Notes under the pieces: model-generated
The model's database searches: none
What the model was told of the DNA's origin: nothing
The model's input: only the letters and a program-made list of their open reading frames with translations
Assembly: GCA_050084515.1 (NCBI GenBank)
Contig: CM114271.1
Coordinates: 19,344,001 to 19,408,000 of the forward strand
Source: Blasia pusilla
Lineage: Eukaryota; Marchantiophyta; Marchantiopsida; Blasiales
Length of the DNA stretch: 64,000 nt
Direction of reading: 5' to 3'
Program-made: the position numbers and the translations under genes
Part shown: in pieces, positions 36,164 to 50,100 of the stretch
How the letters are laid out: every line of letters starts with the position of its first letter
Position numbering within the stretch: position 1 is the first letter of the stretch

Positions 36164-36558
36164 AAAGATGCACTTCGATAAAAACGAGTGATGGAAAACC
36201 CTTCGTTATACCACACACTTGTGCCTATAATTGTTTGTAGGTTCTAACTTCTCGATTGAGTGATTGATTGAACAATATTAAACCACCCTCGTACCGACTC
36301 ACCATCACATGTGCAGTGTGCACTACTTGTGATGCCGACGCTTTCGTCGATGTTCGCGCTCTCAGTCCTTCGCGTATTCCCAGACGGAAGCGGGCGGGCC
36401 GGCGGGATCCCGCGGGGCCGACTATTTGGAGGGGGGGGGAATGCCCCCTTCTTCCTTTTCTGGTCCTGTTGTGGCCTTCAGGTTTTGACTCTTTGAGTCC
36501 CCCTCTTTTGTACTTCCGATGGGTTTTCCATCACTCGTTTTTATCGAAGTGCATCTTT
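36164..36558. repeat. Perfect 38-bp inverted repeat flanking 319 bp
   Basis: The arms 36164-36201 and 36521-36558 are exact reverse complements. The right arm includes GGGTTTTCCATCACTCG. Weaker relatives of the right side (CTTTGAGTCCCCCTC, then TTCCGATG) occur near 40290-40330 and 62780-62815, suggesting a dispersed repeat 3' end, possibly LINE-like. Confidence 0.8.
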
Positions 36559-39500
36559 TCCTGACGGAAACGCAAAAGAGGGAGGAGACGGAAAACCCTC
36601 ACGCATGGCACAATATTCGCAGCAACTGCGCGCAGTGGCGGCGTCGATCTCCACCATCTCACGGCGCGGCGCGTTGGGCGCTAATTTGCCAGGCGGACTT
36701 TAGGGCCGTCTGGCGGTGAGAAACGCTACAGACAGACTCGTACGAGCGCGAAAAGCTTTAGACAACCCCGAAATCGCGCTAGACCATCTACCTCCCCTCC
36801 CCCTTCCGTCCGTTGTGTCCGCCCCCACCGAATCAACCGACTTACCGAACTCGCTCGCTCGGGCGGAGTCTGGGGCGGACCGACGAGCGGAGGAGAGCGG
36901 GGAGGGGAGGGGAGAAAAATAGACGAAATATACGAGAGGATAAAAAAAGAGAGAGAGGTGAGGTGAGGGGAGGTGGGGAACGGAGGGGTAGAGTGGAGTG
37001 GGGGAGTGATTGATGGGCGACGGAGTCACGGATCCATGACAGATTGACTGACGGAGGAGTGGGCCCTGGACGCGCAGGCCAGCAGCACAGCGGTGATGGC
37101 TCCCACCGCACCGGATCCCATCCCATGCGATGCCAGTGGTTCCAACGCTTTAGTGTTCAGGACGAGCGTCGTTTTGTTTGCAGTGCAATAAATCCTGGCG
37201 CAGGGAATTGTGAGTCTGCGGTAACTGCTCTGTTGGCAAAATTTGCGGGGACTGCCACTGAACAGTAGTGCGCGCGCAGGCTTGCTCGTAGTCGCCATGG
37301 TCAAGCCGCAGGAGCGCGCAGAAGGCCAGGCCAGCCTTCCCTTCGTCCCTTCCCAGCCAGCTAGCCAGCCAGCCAGCCAGCGACCGGGCGAGCGAGCGAG
37401 CTCAGCTTTAGGCTGACCGACTGTTCGTATGTCTGTCGATTGTGGTTCCCGATCGCGGTCGATCTATAACTATGAGTACATGCAGAGATACGGGAAAACT
37501 TTAAAACCAAAAGAAATAAAAAGATTATAAAAGTTCAGCGCCAGAAAGTCCTGGAGGATCCGATTAAAAAGAAGAAGATTTCCTTTAATCTTAAATCATA
37601 AATGGTTTAATTATTACGGGTATGCTATGAACTAGGAATGAGTGGTTCTTTACGCACAACACTCCAATTTGTATGTTTGTAGCATCATACGAAAACTGGC
37701 GAACGAGGTGGAAAGTATTAAACGACTGAATCTTCGTTGTGTGAAGGAGATAGACATACTTGAACATAAATGTACTTCGTAGGTGGTCAGGGTGGTGTTT
37801 TTCTTTTTTATTTGTCTTTTCTTTAAACCCAATTCATTCATGTTTTCTAACTCAGTTTTTTATGAAATCTATACTATTACCATACGAAGAGAATTCACCG
37901 CGTATCTTTTTGAATTGTGGCATGGATAGGGGAGGGGGCATTCAAGTAACCGGCCGTTATGGTGCACAGTCCTAACTAGTCAGAATTAATAGTCTACTTC
38001 CTAGCTTTTTTGTGAGTTCTTCAGTAGAAAACTCAGATTCCCAATTGTGACCGTGTTCTTGCGACCGCCATTCTCTAGGGATGTTATTAGCCCGTTTATC
38101 CGAGCTGAGGGAGATGAATCCATTCCGTAATCCTGACCTTCAATTGGGTTAAACGTACAACAAATTATATAGCAGGTGTCCTTAACAAGTTTAACAAGGA
38201 AATACATCTCTCGTTCGTTTGGGTTAAGCTTTATGGTATTGCATTGACCTGTAATTAAGTTAAGAAACTAAAAGTATTCCTAAAGTATAAAAAGACATAC
38301 ATATGGCTTGTTACATGTGAACAAGTTTTGCGTAAATTAGTGAAATACTATCAAGCGATTGTATGTGGAGTATTTTCTTCCCTTTAATTGTGGAAGTCAT
38401 AATGATTGATGACACGAAAAAATTATTCCAAATCATGCTGTGAATAGAAATCCTCTCCCTTGCCACTCCACATATTGAAGGGTATGCCCTCTTGCGGGAA
38501 AATGATTTCTTTTATATTTTTGAAATATTTTTCTAAATTTTGAAATAGAATTTTCTTCGTCTCAAATTTTAATAGCACTCCAATTCATGAAATATTAAAA
38601 TTTAAATAATTCCGAATCCCCTAAATAATTTCTTTCCTGGATAAAAATGTAAATAATATTTACTTTTTCCCTCAGCTCCTCCCAATAACTAAATCATTAG
38701 TTAATTTTAATTAATTAAATCATTTCCCTCTTTCATTCAAATTCATTTAAATTTTCCCTTCCCAAAATATCAAACATGAACCAAAGGAAATAATTCTAAG
38801 CTCGTTCCTATTTTTTCTTATTTTTTATATAGGATTTCCAATAATAATATAGACATCTACACTCCATTAATGTCCATTCCAAACACTTGGTTGGGTTAAG
38901 TCCCGAAAAACCAAAATATTATAATAAAGGTAAAAGTATGTTGTGGAAAGCCCAAATAATTTTACTACGAAAAATTCATAATTTTATATCTTTTCAATGC
39001 TACAACCAAACCAAAAAGGTTTACTTTAAGAGTGTCAAAACTTCTAGTAAGGAAATCTTAGAAAATTTGGTTGGGGTAGGGCAAAAAGAAAAGGTCATTA
39101 AGAAGCAAAATGTTTCAATAGTTGGACTACAAGATACCCATGACCAAAGGCCTCTACGCAAAAATCTCCACACTTGTACCTCCAAGAGACATAATGACAT
39201 GAAAATAAAACTTGAATTGAACTTTCATGAAAGAAGATTAGAACTTAACAGAGCCCAATATGATAAGGAAGCAATAGTTGAGTGAGGTTGCCTTAACTTG
39301 GCCTAAGAGAGAGTATCTAGATTCTATATGACATACAAACGAGGTTATTCACAAACTAAGTCTGTGTTAGCGAACATATCCAAGTCTATAGACCTATGTC
39401 CATCCCTAGGACGAACATGTTTGCATGGGCCTAGGTATCCGCATCCCATACCCCCGGCAAGGTTGACCTGGGCTTGGCCAGCCCGCACCTTGTCTATGAA

Positions 39501-41229
39501 CCGGTCACCTGCTTGCCAGCTCATGGCGGGTCCGTGCAAGCTACATGCAAGTCGATTCCTTCCCGGCTCCCTTAATTTGAGCCCGCACCCATTCTTGCGA
39601 CGCAAGCCGGTGCACGGGCCACTAGAATACTAAAAAACCCGAGATGGGGGACCTGTTGGGCATGTCTGTCCCATGGACAGACATGTATGTTCCCGTGTAA
39701 CCTTGCATGCGAATGTGTTCCCCTTGCATGGGAATGGAAGTAGCCAAGCTCAATCTTACAGCCTTGCTCCATGAGAATTGGGCTAATGAGGGAACATCAA
39801 ACTCACCCTTGCACAAGAGATTTTGTCTTAATAATAACCATACATTGGTTTCTAACTTGCATTTATAAATCAAGATACCTCTTTATGATTTATGGAAAGA
39901 AATCATAAAGATGTGTATTCCATTTATAAATCTTCAATCATCCATAAAAGAAGAGGACGCCGTCCTTCTTCTCAGAAATTACAATTTTAAAATTATAAAT
40001 GCAAGTTAGAAAATAATTTATCTTGATTAATAAAGATAGAAATGTGTCATTTTTAAAGCATGTGCTTTCGTGTTTTAAATTCTTTTCCTTTAATATTTTC
40101 CAAATTTCATACACTATCAATTTTCGAGAATAATCGAATGTGAATATCACCACTATTTTCAAGATCTTTGATGCTTTAAACTGTTTTCATCATAGTTGAC
40201 CACGCATAAGAACCCAAAGTCTATCTCTAAAGGGACGTTCCCCCTTCCTATTCGTCCCCGGATGGGTGTGTACTTGGGGTTGTTTACTCTTAGTTGAGTC
40301 CCTCCTTGTATTTCCGATGTGCTTCCCGTCTCTTCTTCTCAAGCTTCGTTCTGTTTTTGGGGAAACCAAAAAGAAAATTACAGTGATAACAAGCCCAAGA
40401 TCACCGACACCAACCAGGACAAACACTTGTAACCCATTTGCGGCACAAGCCGCTTCCACGAATCTCGAAATGAGTTCCTCCTGCCCCTAGTATTGCCCTT
40501 AGGATGGCGAAAAGGAGACGAGATTTGGAACGAACTCGGTTAGTGGTCAAACGATTCTCGGGCGGCGTTTCGCCCGTTTTGTGTGGTCACATCCAGAGCT
40601 CAGCAGTTCTGAAGCAAGAGAAGACTCAAAGAAAGTGACAAAGCCGGAGCACACTCTCTCTGTGCACTAACTATGTGGGCACATGTCCACTCTCCAGGAG
40701 TGAGTGGGTTGGCGAGGCTAACAGGAAATAAATGGATTGATTGAGTCCCAGTGAGTGATTCTCGCGTCGCAGAGTGAGTGGTTGCTGGGCAGTGGCAGAG
40801 GTCGTTCCCGCCGGGAGCCCCTGAGCTAATGGTGTGAGTGAGTGAGTGTGTGAGTGAGTGAGACTACTGAGTGACGAATGCCAAGTCAAACTGTATCTCG
40901 GGACCGAAATCAGACATGCGGCCCAGAAGGTGGATATAGAGGAGGACTCTGAAGAGTCCAGGCCTGACTGCGGATCCCCCTGAAGCACGTACGAGTGTAC
41001 GTAAGGAAAACAAAGTCTAAAATCGTCAGTGGCAACCGTATCCAGTCCGAAGGTGACAACAAAGATGCAGTAGGACTTACACATTGCGGGGATCGAGTGG
41101 ATAACCCGAGTTGCGCTCCCCCCACCACACCCCACACACGGATGCTCGATCACAGCTTCTGGTTATTTAGGTGGAACTCGAGCAATCCGTGAACCCTGAG
41201 GGTAAATGCTGGTCAGGTCTGTGAAGGCA
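36559..41229. other. Unassigned intergenic DNA
   Basis: It holds a GC-rich patch with CpG and purine runs (36590-37400), AGCC and GCGA repeats near 37355-37400, and an AT-rich stretch from 37480 to about 39300. Open frames up to 160 codons (40671-41153, - strand) show no recognisable domain. Confidence 0.4.
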
Positions 41230-42605
41230 GAGGACAGAGATTATTCGTTCGACGAAGCATGCACAAGTAGGAGGGTAAGGAAGCTCAAGAGTTTCCAGTT
41301 TCAGCTGAAAATAGTGGGAAAACTGTAGGTGGCATGCGAGAGCCACGGGATAATGAACAGTTGTGGATCGCATAGTAGTTCAACAAGTGGATGAGGCATC
41401 GCATATGCAGTGGTCATTCACTTCTTGCCATTCATCGTTCGCGGAAACCTCACAAAATCAGAGAGTTAGTCGTCACTGAACGCGTGCTAACTCTGGAGAA
41501 AAACCAGAGGCGTAGGAACGGCTCATGGGCACACGGTGTCCACGATTGATCGGAATATTCTGCAGTTCGACTCTGCCAGTGTTGAAGCTCAAGTTGCTCC
41601 AGATTCAGCCGTCCTGGCAAGAAAACTCGCAAGCATGTGACTGGAATTACCACGACAGATCAACCAGGCGAAACAATCAGGAGCTTAACGGCAGAGGTTA
41701 AGTTTGCTTGAGTTAATTTCGGAAAATTCTGGGTACTTGAACCCCAAAAAAACAACAAAAAAGAGGAGAAAACAAAAGGAACACGATAGAGGTGGAGGAC
41801 AGAGAGAGCACATGTGAGAGACAGGTAATTGACAGGAATATTGTGCAGTTCGAAGTTGTTAAGTTGAAGACCAATGGGCTTTGTCTTCAGCTGTAGGAAA
41901 CCAAAGGAATCTTGATTATGTCAATGACCTACCGGATTTGCAAGCGGACAAAGAGCAAAAGAGCCCTGAACACATATCATGACGACTGGATTTGTTGTAC
42001 ACGGAGCATGTTGAATTTGAACAGTAGGTCCACCTCCAGCTCAAGGATGGTTTAGGACAGGGTACTTAGTTTCTTCAGTGACTGGCATTACTCGTTTCGT
42101 TGAAGACGAGCCATTACCATTAGGGCAAAGTAAAGTCGAGATAGAAATACCCGGATGGAGGATAAGCACATGGTCGACGCCGTTCATGTAGGAACATTCT
42201 GCAGTTTGAAGTTCGTAAGGGAGATTACTTGGATTTGGCTTCCGCAGTAGGTCTGGTAAGAACATTTAAAGTTGAGAGCCAACTGCCGACCAAACGAACA
42301 TGAGGATTGACTCGAGCGGCCGTTTGCGGAGTGCAGTGCCCATCCAAAGGGGGAAAAAAAGGTGAAACAGATGAACAGTGAGTGGATTGCAATTGAATCT
42401 CGAGTGGGGCTTTGGTCCACTCTTGAGATGCGCCCCTTTGCGATGGGGGAAGTCAAAAAAGAGTGATCGAGTTCCAACTGTAGAGAGGAAGAAACACGAG
42501 AACTCGAAGGAGGAACTCGAGGCAGAGTCCGACCCTAAATGGATAGTTGAGAGGATTATTGCGCAGATCGAAGTCGATACGGAATCTTAAGTGGATTTGG
42601 TTTCC
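41230..42605 (-). repeat. Five-fold degenerate module, possibly duplicated small exons
   Basis: A motif related to CGAACTGCAGAATATTCC on the - strand recurs near 42552, 42189, 41838 and 41551, with a weaker fifth unit near 41250-41330; spacing is about 290-360 bp. One frame reads NFKLQNVP, NFELHNIP and RVELQNIP in successive units. Two units follow pyrimidine-rich tracts ending in CAG (TTTCCTACAG and TTTTCTTGCCAG), as expected of 3' splice sites. Leucine-rich-repeat exons of a plant receptor or resistance gene are possible but not shown. Confidence 0.4.
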
Positions 42606-43547
42606 CTCGTATCGTAAAGTAAGATTTTTCATCAAAGAATACGAGTTTCATCTGTCCCCGTAGTGATCGAATAGGCGCATTAGTGGAAGGACCTGAATGT
42701 CCAGAGGGATTCACGCCGTTCAATCAGTCCTCTCGCTAATATCCCAAGAGACCGTAAGTGAAGGCCTCGTGAGTACCGCCGGCGAAAATCGACCAATGAA
42801 TCACGACAAGGCGTCCAATTTGAAGAAGGGTTCTGACCCCTTCGATTTCTTCGAGCTCGGACTTACAGGGAAAAGGAGAGAAGTTGAAGGCAGTAAGACG
42901 TTAAGGCACATCAAGAGAGGCGCATGTGCGGTGACAATCTGGTGGATAGACGCGACAAAATCACAGTTGTAGAACACTGTGCTGAAGAACAGTGCGCGGT
43001 GGGAAGATAATCATCCCCCAGAAAAGTTAAGGCGTAAGGGAAGGTGGAGATCGTGAGATCCAGAGGTAACTAACTCGTCGAGGCTAATCAAGAGAAGCGC
43101 ATGTGACGATCGATGCGATCGCAGGAATTGAACAGTGTCCGGTGGAAATAGATTTACATAGAAGTGGCGGACTCGTGATTTACGACGCAGTGCATGTTCC
43201 CCGGTACACTGGCAACGATAGCTTCTTCCGAATCGTCCGAGTGGAGAAGATTGATTTTTGTGAGGCGAGAGTTCGGAGCTCCGGGGGGTAAATCCACGCG
43301 GAAACATTGCATTGATTGGAAGGAGGAAAGCTAGGTCGATCGGGTGATGAGATGGCACCTCGATTGCAGAGTGATCACAAAAGTAATCTACTACTCCTGT
43401 CGGGGTCGAATCCCGACCACCAGACTTCAATCCAAAACCAAAAACCCTGACGGTAGGGGTGTTGGGAGACCCGGGAGTGACGGGCTGAACGATCGAGACA
43501 GACGGATAGAGAGGGCAGAGACCCATGTGGTCATCCGTTGTGACCCG

Positions 43548-43591
<44 letters not shown>

Positions 43592-45675
43592 GCTGCTGCA
43601 TCATCGGCCGTTCGGAATTTAGCGCTCTTTCCTTTTCAGAGCCAGCATATGTGAGAATTGAGGTGAAGCAGCGGCATGCGGCTCGCGTCCGTTCGGCTCA
43701 ATCATGGGCTGGAGGGGCACCGGAGGCTAATTCATCAGCGTGTCGACAACGCACGGGATAAGTTTTATTCGTTGACTGCCCCGATCCAAGTGTCACAATT
43801 CCCCAGACGCGACTACAGTACATTTGACTCAATCGACTGTGTGGCCGTGTGATTGGGGCCTGCAAGTGGTTGTCTTCTTTTGTTGGGGGATTCTCGCTCG
43901 TCCATCCGAAGATCCCATGCTGGCCTCGTGAACGACTGACTGTCTGCAGAGAGTTTTCCTTTATGAATATGGGTACAATTCAATGACGACGCAGCAAGAT
44001 TCCAGAAACAGATCATTCAATCGCCACAGTACCATGGCCGAGACCAGGTTTTGGATGTTGCGGTGGTGGAAGACTTCGCGCGCATGCAGAGCTTTCCTTC
44101 GAGCGCGGGTTCATGAGGCTTGTGCGCTTTTCACGCATGAGATTCCTAGAGGTAGAGTCAATCGAAAGCATCGACTCTGGAGACAGGGGACAGACACTTT
44201 TGCTCTCGCGGCAACACTCGCGTCATTCGCGTGCATGCTTCTAGTAGTTTCTTTTTCATCAGACACATCGATTTGCGATGATTGAAACACGGCTTTCTCG
44301 TCCGTCTTGGTGCCTGTGCTCGTCACACCAGTTGCGAACACCGCCGGCTGTGGGAAAATTCCCCGATCCACACCTCCGAGTTCCCTCTGGTTGGTATCCC
44401 GTTACTGATCAATGTGCGGTGATTAGAACTCGACGGGTAGCTTTGTCCTCCTAGCTGCGCGTATGCGCGCGCGTGGGTGTTGGCGTGTTTTGCCAGTGTA
44501 GGAAGTATCAGGGACGAGATCACCACATTCACGGGTTTTACTTTTCGTGTTCGTGTTTCATGCGACACATCGATTTGAGGAAACACAACTCCAACTTTTT
44601 CTTGATACTTGTGCACCCACACTGGTCGCATGTTTCACCACATGCCGGAAGGAACCTAGAGGATCTCTCACCACATTCGTAGACCTACTTTGGTTCCGAG
44701 AAAGTGATTCCAACTCAATTCCGCCCACCGCGGCTGCCATAGGCCCGGGCACAGGTGCGGACTTCCATGATCCACTGTGGCTAGCTTGCACTGCCCTGAG
44801 CGCGCACAGGTTTCAATCCTTGTCGTGTCTTTTGGAACAGTTTATTGAAAGCGATTATCATTACCGCCCGAAGCTCCTGACAAAGAGCTTGATCCTAAAG
44901 AGCCTGCTGTGCAGGCACCGACCTCTCCACGGCGGTGTGAAGAAGAAGAAGAAGAAGAAGAAGAAGATCCTACCCAAGTCCCACACGGCGCGGAGCTCCA
45001 AACATTGCAGTCACTGCACTGCTGCTGGGCTCCGCTCCTCTCCTCTCCTGACAGCGGGTGACAACACTTCAGTCCACTTGATCTGCCGCGGGTTTATGTT
45101 CAGGAAATTTAGTCCCGTAGGGCTTCCTAGGTGCACGCACGGAGGGACGATCCCGGAGATATGCCGCTGCACAGAAAGCATGTTTGTGACACGAATATCC
45201 ACGCACACAAAGGCAGAACGCTTTCGGGGATTCATCGACGAACAAGATCTCCTCAAAACGTCCCTCCTTTTGCATTCATATGAGTCTATGATCTGTCTGC
45301 ACCGACTTCACGCAATTTCCAATGCCCTGCTGGTAATGCCAGAATGTTAAAGTAATCTCGCGGCCTCCGGCCTCTCTACGATTTCCGGGAGGCTGATTGA
45401 AAGTACAAGTCTCTCAGAAACTAATAATCTTCTTTAGAAACGACAGTCTTTTCTATCTCTCTTCTTCTCTCTGGGCTATGCTTAGACTGCTGCTGCTGCT
45501 GCTACTGCTCTGTCGGTTCTGATCTAGGACTGCAATCTGAAGCCCGTCCGTCTAATCCACGGAAGAGGCGCCACGAAGGTTACTTCGTTGTCTCAGAACT
45601 GCGTCTCTGCTTAGAAGCAGCCAATAAAAAAATCTCGATCGATCGACCGATCGAGCAATCATGCTGCAGGGTTTC
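42606..45675. other. Unassigned intergenic DNA with microsatellites
   Basis: A TTG tract lies at about 43546-43596 and an AAG tract at about 44939-44966. Frames across them (43011-43604 on the - strand with a glutamine run; 44547-45350 on the + strand with a lysine run) have no recognisable domain and I do not call them genes. Confidence 0.4.
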
Positions 45676-47184
45676 TCAGAAATTCCCCACGGTTTCGAAG
45701 GTCTGACCGAACTGCCAGTCTGGCGGAGCGACTTCCGAGCCCTCAATCATCCGCCCGTTGCCTATCGTCACTCGGAAGGAGAGCGCTTGGCCCAGCAACT
45801 TCTCTCTGGCTTCCCAGATCTGGCCCCAGTTCCGCCTCATCGCTATCCACTCTGTTCCGTTGCCCTTGATGGCCATTGAAACCACATCCCCTCCATCGCC
45901 AACGTTGTACACCAGCACCATATTGAACCAAGAGTTCCCGTTGACTGTGAACCGAATCCCTCCCACCCGAGAGCACGCTACCCTGTCACCAACCTCACGC
46001 TCTGCCATCAATTCACCAGATCTTCAACATCCGCAATGGATCGATCCATCGATCATCACCACCTGATTTCCTAAATTCGTTTCATTTCTTCCCGGCTTCA
46101 ATTCAAATCTCATCTAGTGTCATGAATGTCTCGCTGGAGCATCTCTCACTGAAGTTTATGTCGCATATCTGAGAATCCTGGCCTCCTCTTCTACTTGACA
46201 ACGATGTGTGCCTCGTGCCATAGCGGGGATTGACTCTTTCCCTTGTGCACCTACGCTGCTTTTGCCATGAAATCCTGACCGACGATACGGACCTATAAGG
46301 TGAACTTCTGACAGGAAGATGCTCTACCTGCGGTACAGAACTTCGATGATGCCTGCCACTGGATCCGCGAGGCGATCGAACATGGGGTATGACACGTCGA
46401 AGTGAGTCCGGGGAGGATTGCACCAGCCATCGGTGGGCCTATCCGAGTTCGGAGGACAATTGTTAGTTGCGGTGATGATTATGGAGCCAGAAGTCGCATT
46501 GCACCACCTCGATCCGCGCTCGGCCTCCAAATTGCACTTCAGCTCGAAACAGGCACCGCAGGAGTACCCGCCGTTGAACAAGGTATTACTCAGAGCAGCG
46601 GTGTTCGTGCCATAGCCTTGCGAGTAGAGATTTCCGTACCCACACGCGCCTCCTGCGTGCGCAACCGATAGATATCCTGGCCTGAGAAGTGTCGCAAACA
46701 AAAAGACTGCTGCTTCCCCATTCATGGTCAAGTGCTTCCGGTGCGTCAGCGGTCAGTATTCAGCAACCCCCGCATCTTCCTCATTTAATTTAAACAACAA
46801 GTACGATATCGGCAGCAACGTCCCAGGGAACCACGTAGAATCAATCACGACATCATTCTGGTTCAAAATCTCTACGCAGACAATTAATGGAGGACCAGGA
46901 ATTCAGGACCCAAAGAGTCAACCGATCGATGGGTTTGTTCGACGGGTGTCGCTAAATTGAATGCTGCTGATGTACGTACAGCGGGGATCATGAAATGAGA
47001 AACTGCTGTGGAAAGCGAAAACTTGTGTACCCATGGTTCCCGATGCGTCACTCCCACCGTAGAATGTAGCGTGGGAATCGCTCCAGTTCGTAAGGGCCCA
47101 TGGCATTGAGTTCTGCCCAGTCACAAGTCCCCCCCAGAACCAGATCAGCGCTATGGTGGTCTCAGTAAGCAGTCTTAAAGTCAT
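45676..47184 (-). CDS. EXPA: Alpha-expansin (gene 2)
   Basis: A secreted wall-loosening protein, paralogous to the gene at 30704-31979. Exons on the - strand are 47184-47031, 46652-46328 and 45982-45676, joined by GT-AG introns in phases 1 and 2, giving 261 residues, the same as gene 1. The start [18 protein letters not shown] gives a hydrophobic signal peptide. Domain 1 has [60 protein letters not shown] (with the tryptophan-cysteine insert of the alpha group) and HFDVSYPMF. Domain 2 has [38 protein letters not shown] and DWQFGQTFE. All family cysteines I checked are present. It looks intact; the introns (378 and 345 bp) are longer than in gene 1. Confidence 0.93.
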
Positions 47185-50100
47185 CTTTACTAAATTCTCT
47201 GGATCTGCAAAAATGACACAAGGCAAGCTGTTAACTAGAGAACTCGCAGCAGCTGCGCGACTTCCGTCGAGATTTGCTCCCATGTGAAGGACTCTTGAGA
47301 TTTCACGACGTTTTGTGTGAGAGACGAGTACACTTATCGATCCGTTGCTCATTGCCCAAAGCCAAGGTTCTCGCTGATACGGAGATGGGAAGAAAGAGTC
47401 GAGGTGGACATGGGGAGAATTGAAGGCGGGGAAACAAACCCTTAGGCGTAATTGGGCTGGATAATCATAACTGCTCTATAAGTTGAACTTCTTCTTCAAG
47501 TAGCACGCCTCATCAAACCCCCTTGGATTACGAGGACTGCGAATTGGTACTCAATGAACCATCGCTCAAAACATCCGTCACTTACCGACGGATGAGAAAG
47601 AGTCAATCTGGAAGCGTGATCAAATCAACCGTTCCAGTCTACACATCACACCGTCTAAAACCATGTCAACATAGAGAACAATTCAAGGAAGAGAGGCAAC
47701 TCGTACGAACTCGTGTGGACGTAGTAGACGAGCCCACTCACATTAGTTAGTCTCCCTCGTCCTCACAAAAACGTCCAACAAAATAGATTTTTCCGAGGTC
47801 TGTCCGACTTGTGCGGTCGTTCTCAGGGCAACAGAGAGAGCAGAAGACTTCGAATGCATTAGTTCGGAAAAATCTTAAGCTTAAGAACATTCTCGCGGGG
47901 CGCTTATGGCTACTTTTCCATGGAGTTGCGATTCCAAACCACACTGAGTCGCCATCCGCCCCAGAACCGGCAACGTGCTGCGTCGATTTCACGCGGTGTT
48001 ACATCAAGCGCCTGTCCAAGGGGGGCGGCTTTGCAGATTACTTCTCGGGAAAGTACGGGCCACCGGCTTTACATTCACTTTCGTGTGGCAACGGTGTGAA
48101 AGATAATCTAGGGATCATGAAACTTCCGACATTTGCAGCCAGTCAGGTCATCCGGGAGCTTGCCGCTCTCGAAAGGAACCATCACATCCCATGGAACAAT
48201 TTGGAACGAAGTTCTGATGAAGCATCTATTTGATCGATCGATCTTAGGGGACGGTTGCTCCACGTCTGCGTCGCACCTTTCGTACATCTACTGGCTCAAT
48301 AGGTCGGGGGTTGCATATGTTAGTCTCCAGTACTGCTACCTCCGCGCGTCACATCGTTTCCTCGAATTCGGTCAGTGGGCTCGATCAGACCCGTGACTGT
48401 CACAATCCCGAGCTCGATGACCGCGTGAGACTCCTCGCGCCTGTTCATCCTCCTCGGGTTTCATCAGGCGAGGAAGGTAAGAGTAGAGTCAAGCAGGGAG
48501 GAGTACTCGGGCAAACTGAAGTGCACAGGACCGGATTGGAACCCACGACCAGCTCGGTAGCAGGGAACTCAATCGCTGACAGTGAAATGATCATCGATCT
48601 CCTCTGAGGGCTGGTAAACCCGCATTGTTTCACGATTTCTTAATCCGTGTCCTGTCACAAGCCCAAACCCTAAACCCAGGGTTTTAATGTTTCTCAAATT
48701 CCACCTTCATCAAGGTCGGGACAGGCTTACGACGCTCTGAAGAATTCGTCCTCGAGACTGTTGATTTCAAGTGCAATAAGTGGAAAGCGACGGCAATCCC
48801 GATCGCCAAAGGCGACAGCATTCTGCCTTTGGGGAGACTGTCAGTGTCGGTCGGTGATCTTCATTTATGGCCGGCGGATTTCGACTTTGACGGCGGTCTA
48901 TGCAGACTCCATTCACAACATATATACGAACAAGAACTATCCACTCTAGTCTTGTGTGATCGCTCTCGCGAAACAACTTTTTTGCAGTGCGCCGCTGCGG
49001 ACAGTTGTGTCGGTCTCGTATTAATCGCCATTCACATGTACGAACACCATCCACGTCTGTCATGTTTCATTGCTCTCGTTAAAAGCGTGGATTGGAAGTG
49101 CACCAGTCTCCAGAGCCGTGTAGCACGAGAATTGAACTCCGGAGTCTGGACAATTCCACCAGAGAGGTCAGAAATGGAGCTGAGGCGATCGGTCAATAGC
49201 TCCCATCGGAGTTCAAGTACCGTGACATGTACGTTACTCGACTGTCGGATCGTTTCCCGCAGTCAGATATCACATGGCTATTCGCGCTTTTCGACATCTT
49301 CTTTTGGTTTCGTTTCGACGTTTTGGGATTCAGAGCAAATATCATTTTCTCATGAGATACCTTCTCTCTCCCTCTCCTCGCCCCATTCGTCATGCGCTTG
49401 GAGGACGAGAATGTTCCTCACTAGTGTTCTCCACGTGGAAACGTGACTTACACAGCGGAGCTCTTCCCATCCATCTGGTGTGCTTCAGTTGTGGTCCTTG
49501 TTTGATTTGGGTTAGTCCCCATTCGCCGACTCCTCTAGTATTCCCTCGTGCTTTTTTTCTATGCGTTCTTTCGAAGGATTCAAAAGTATTGCGTTTAATG
49601 CCTCGTGCAATGCACGGCAAATAATTACACTCTTTTTTTAATATATTTTTAAATAAGGATGGTCGTGTGTATGAATAGGAAAAATTTTATAGAAACAGGT
49701 TGATTGACACCCTTAGAATGTATTGTTTCTTTACTTATTAATAATCCAAAGCAGTGATCCAAATTTTCTTTTTAAACGTACGCACAAAAAGTTTTATTTT
49801 TATTTTTTTTTTTATTTTTTTATTTCGATGAAAGAGATTCCAAGGATACTAACATACCTTAGTAGTTAATCTACCATGTAAGTTTGAAGAGCTCTTACGA
49901 TCAAACTAGTACTTTGGCATGGTTATTGTCTTTCTTTTTCACATGAATTATAAGGAAATGCCTTATTTTTTCCTAAGTTTTAAGGGAGACCGAAAATCTT
50001 CTTATCTCCATTTGGAAGCTATACTTCTAGCCCCAAATACTTCTATGATGTTCCTAATTTTTTATATTCTTTCACTTTTTGTGTTTTTTAACGGATAGAA

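Noticed and set aside
43011-43604. 197-codon frame with an N-terminal glutamine run
   Set aside because: It starts in a TTG/CAA microsatellite, has no recognisable domain and overlaps open frames on the other strand.
44547-45350. 267-codon frame with a lysine run
   Set aside because: It has no known motif, the lysines come from an AAG microsatellite, and the composition does not look like a plant protein.
48525-48600. tRNA-like sequence on the - strand
   Set aside because: GGGTTCCAATCC resembles a T-arm, but I could not fit an acceptor stem, anticodon arm and D-arm around it.
49590-49620. A Helitron 3' end at the palindrome CGTGCAATGCACG
   Set aside because: No CTRR terminus follows within the usual distance and no matching 5' end was found upstream.
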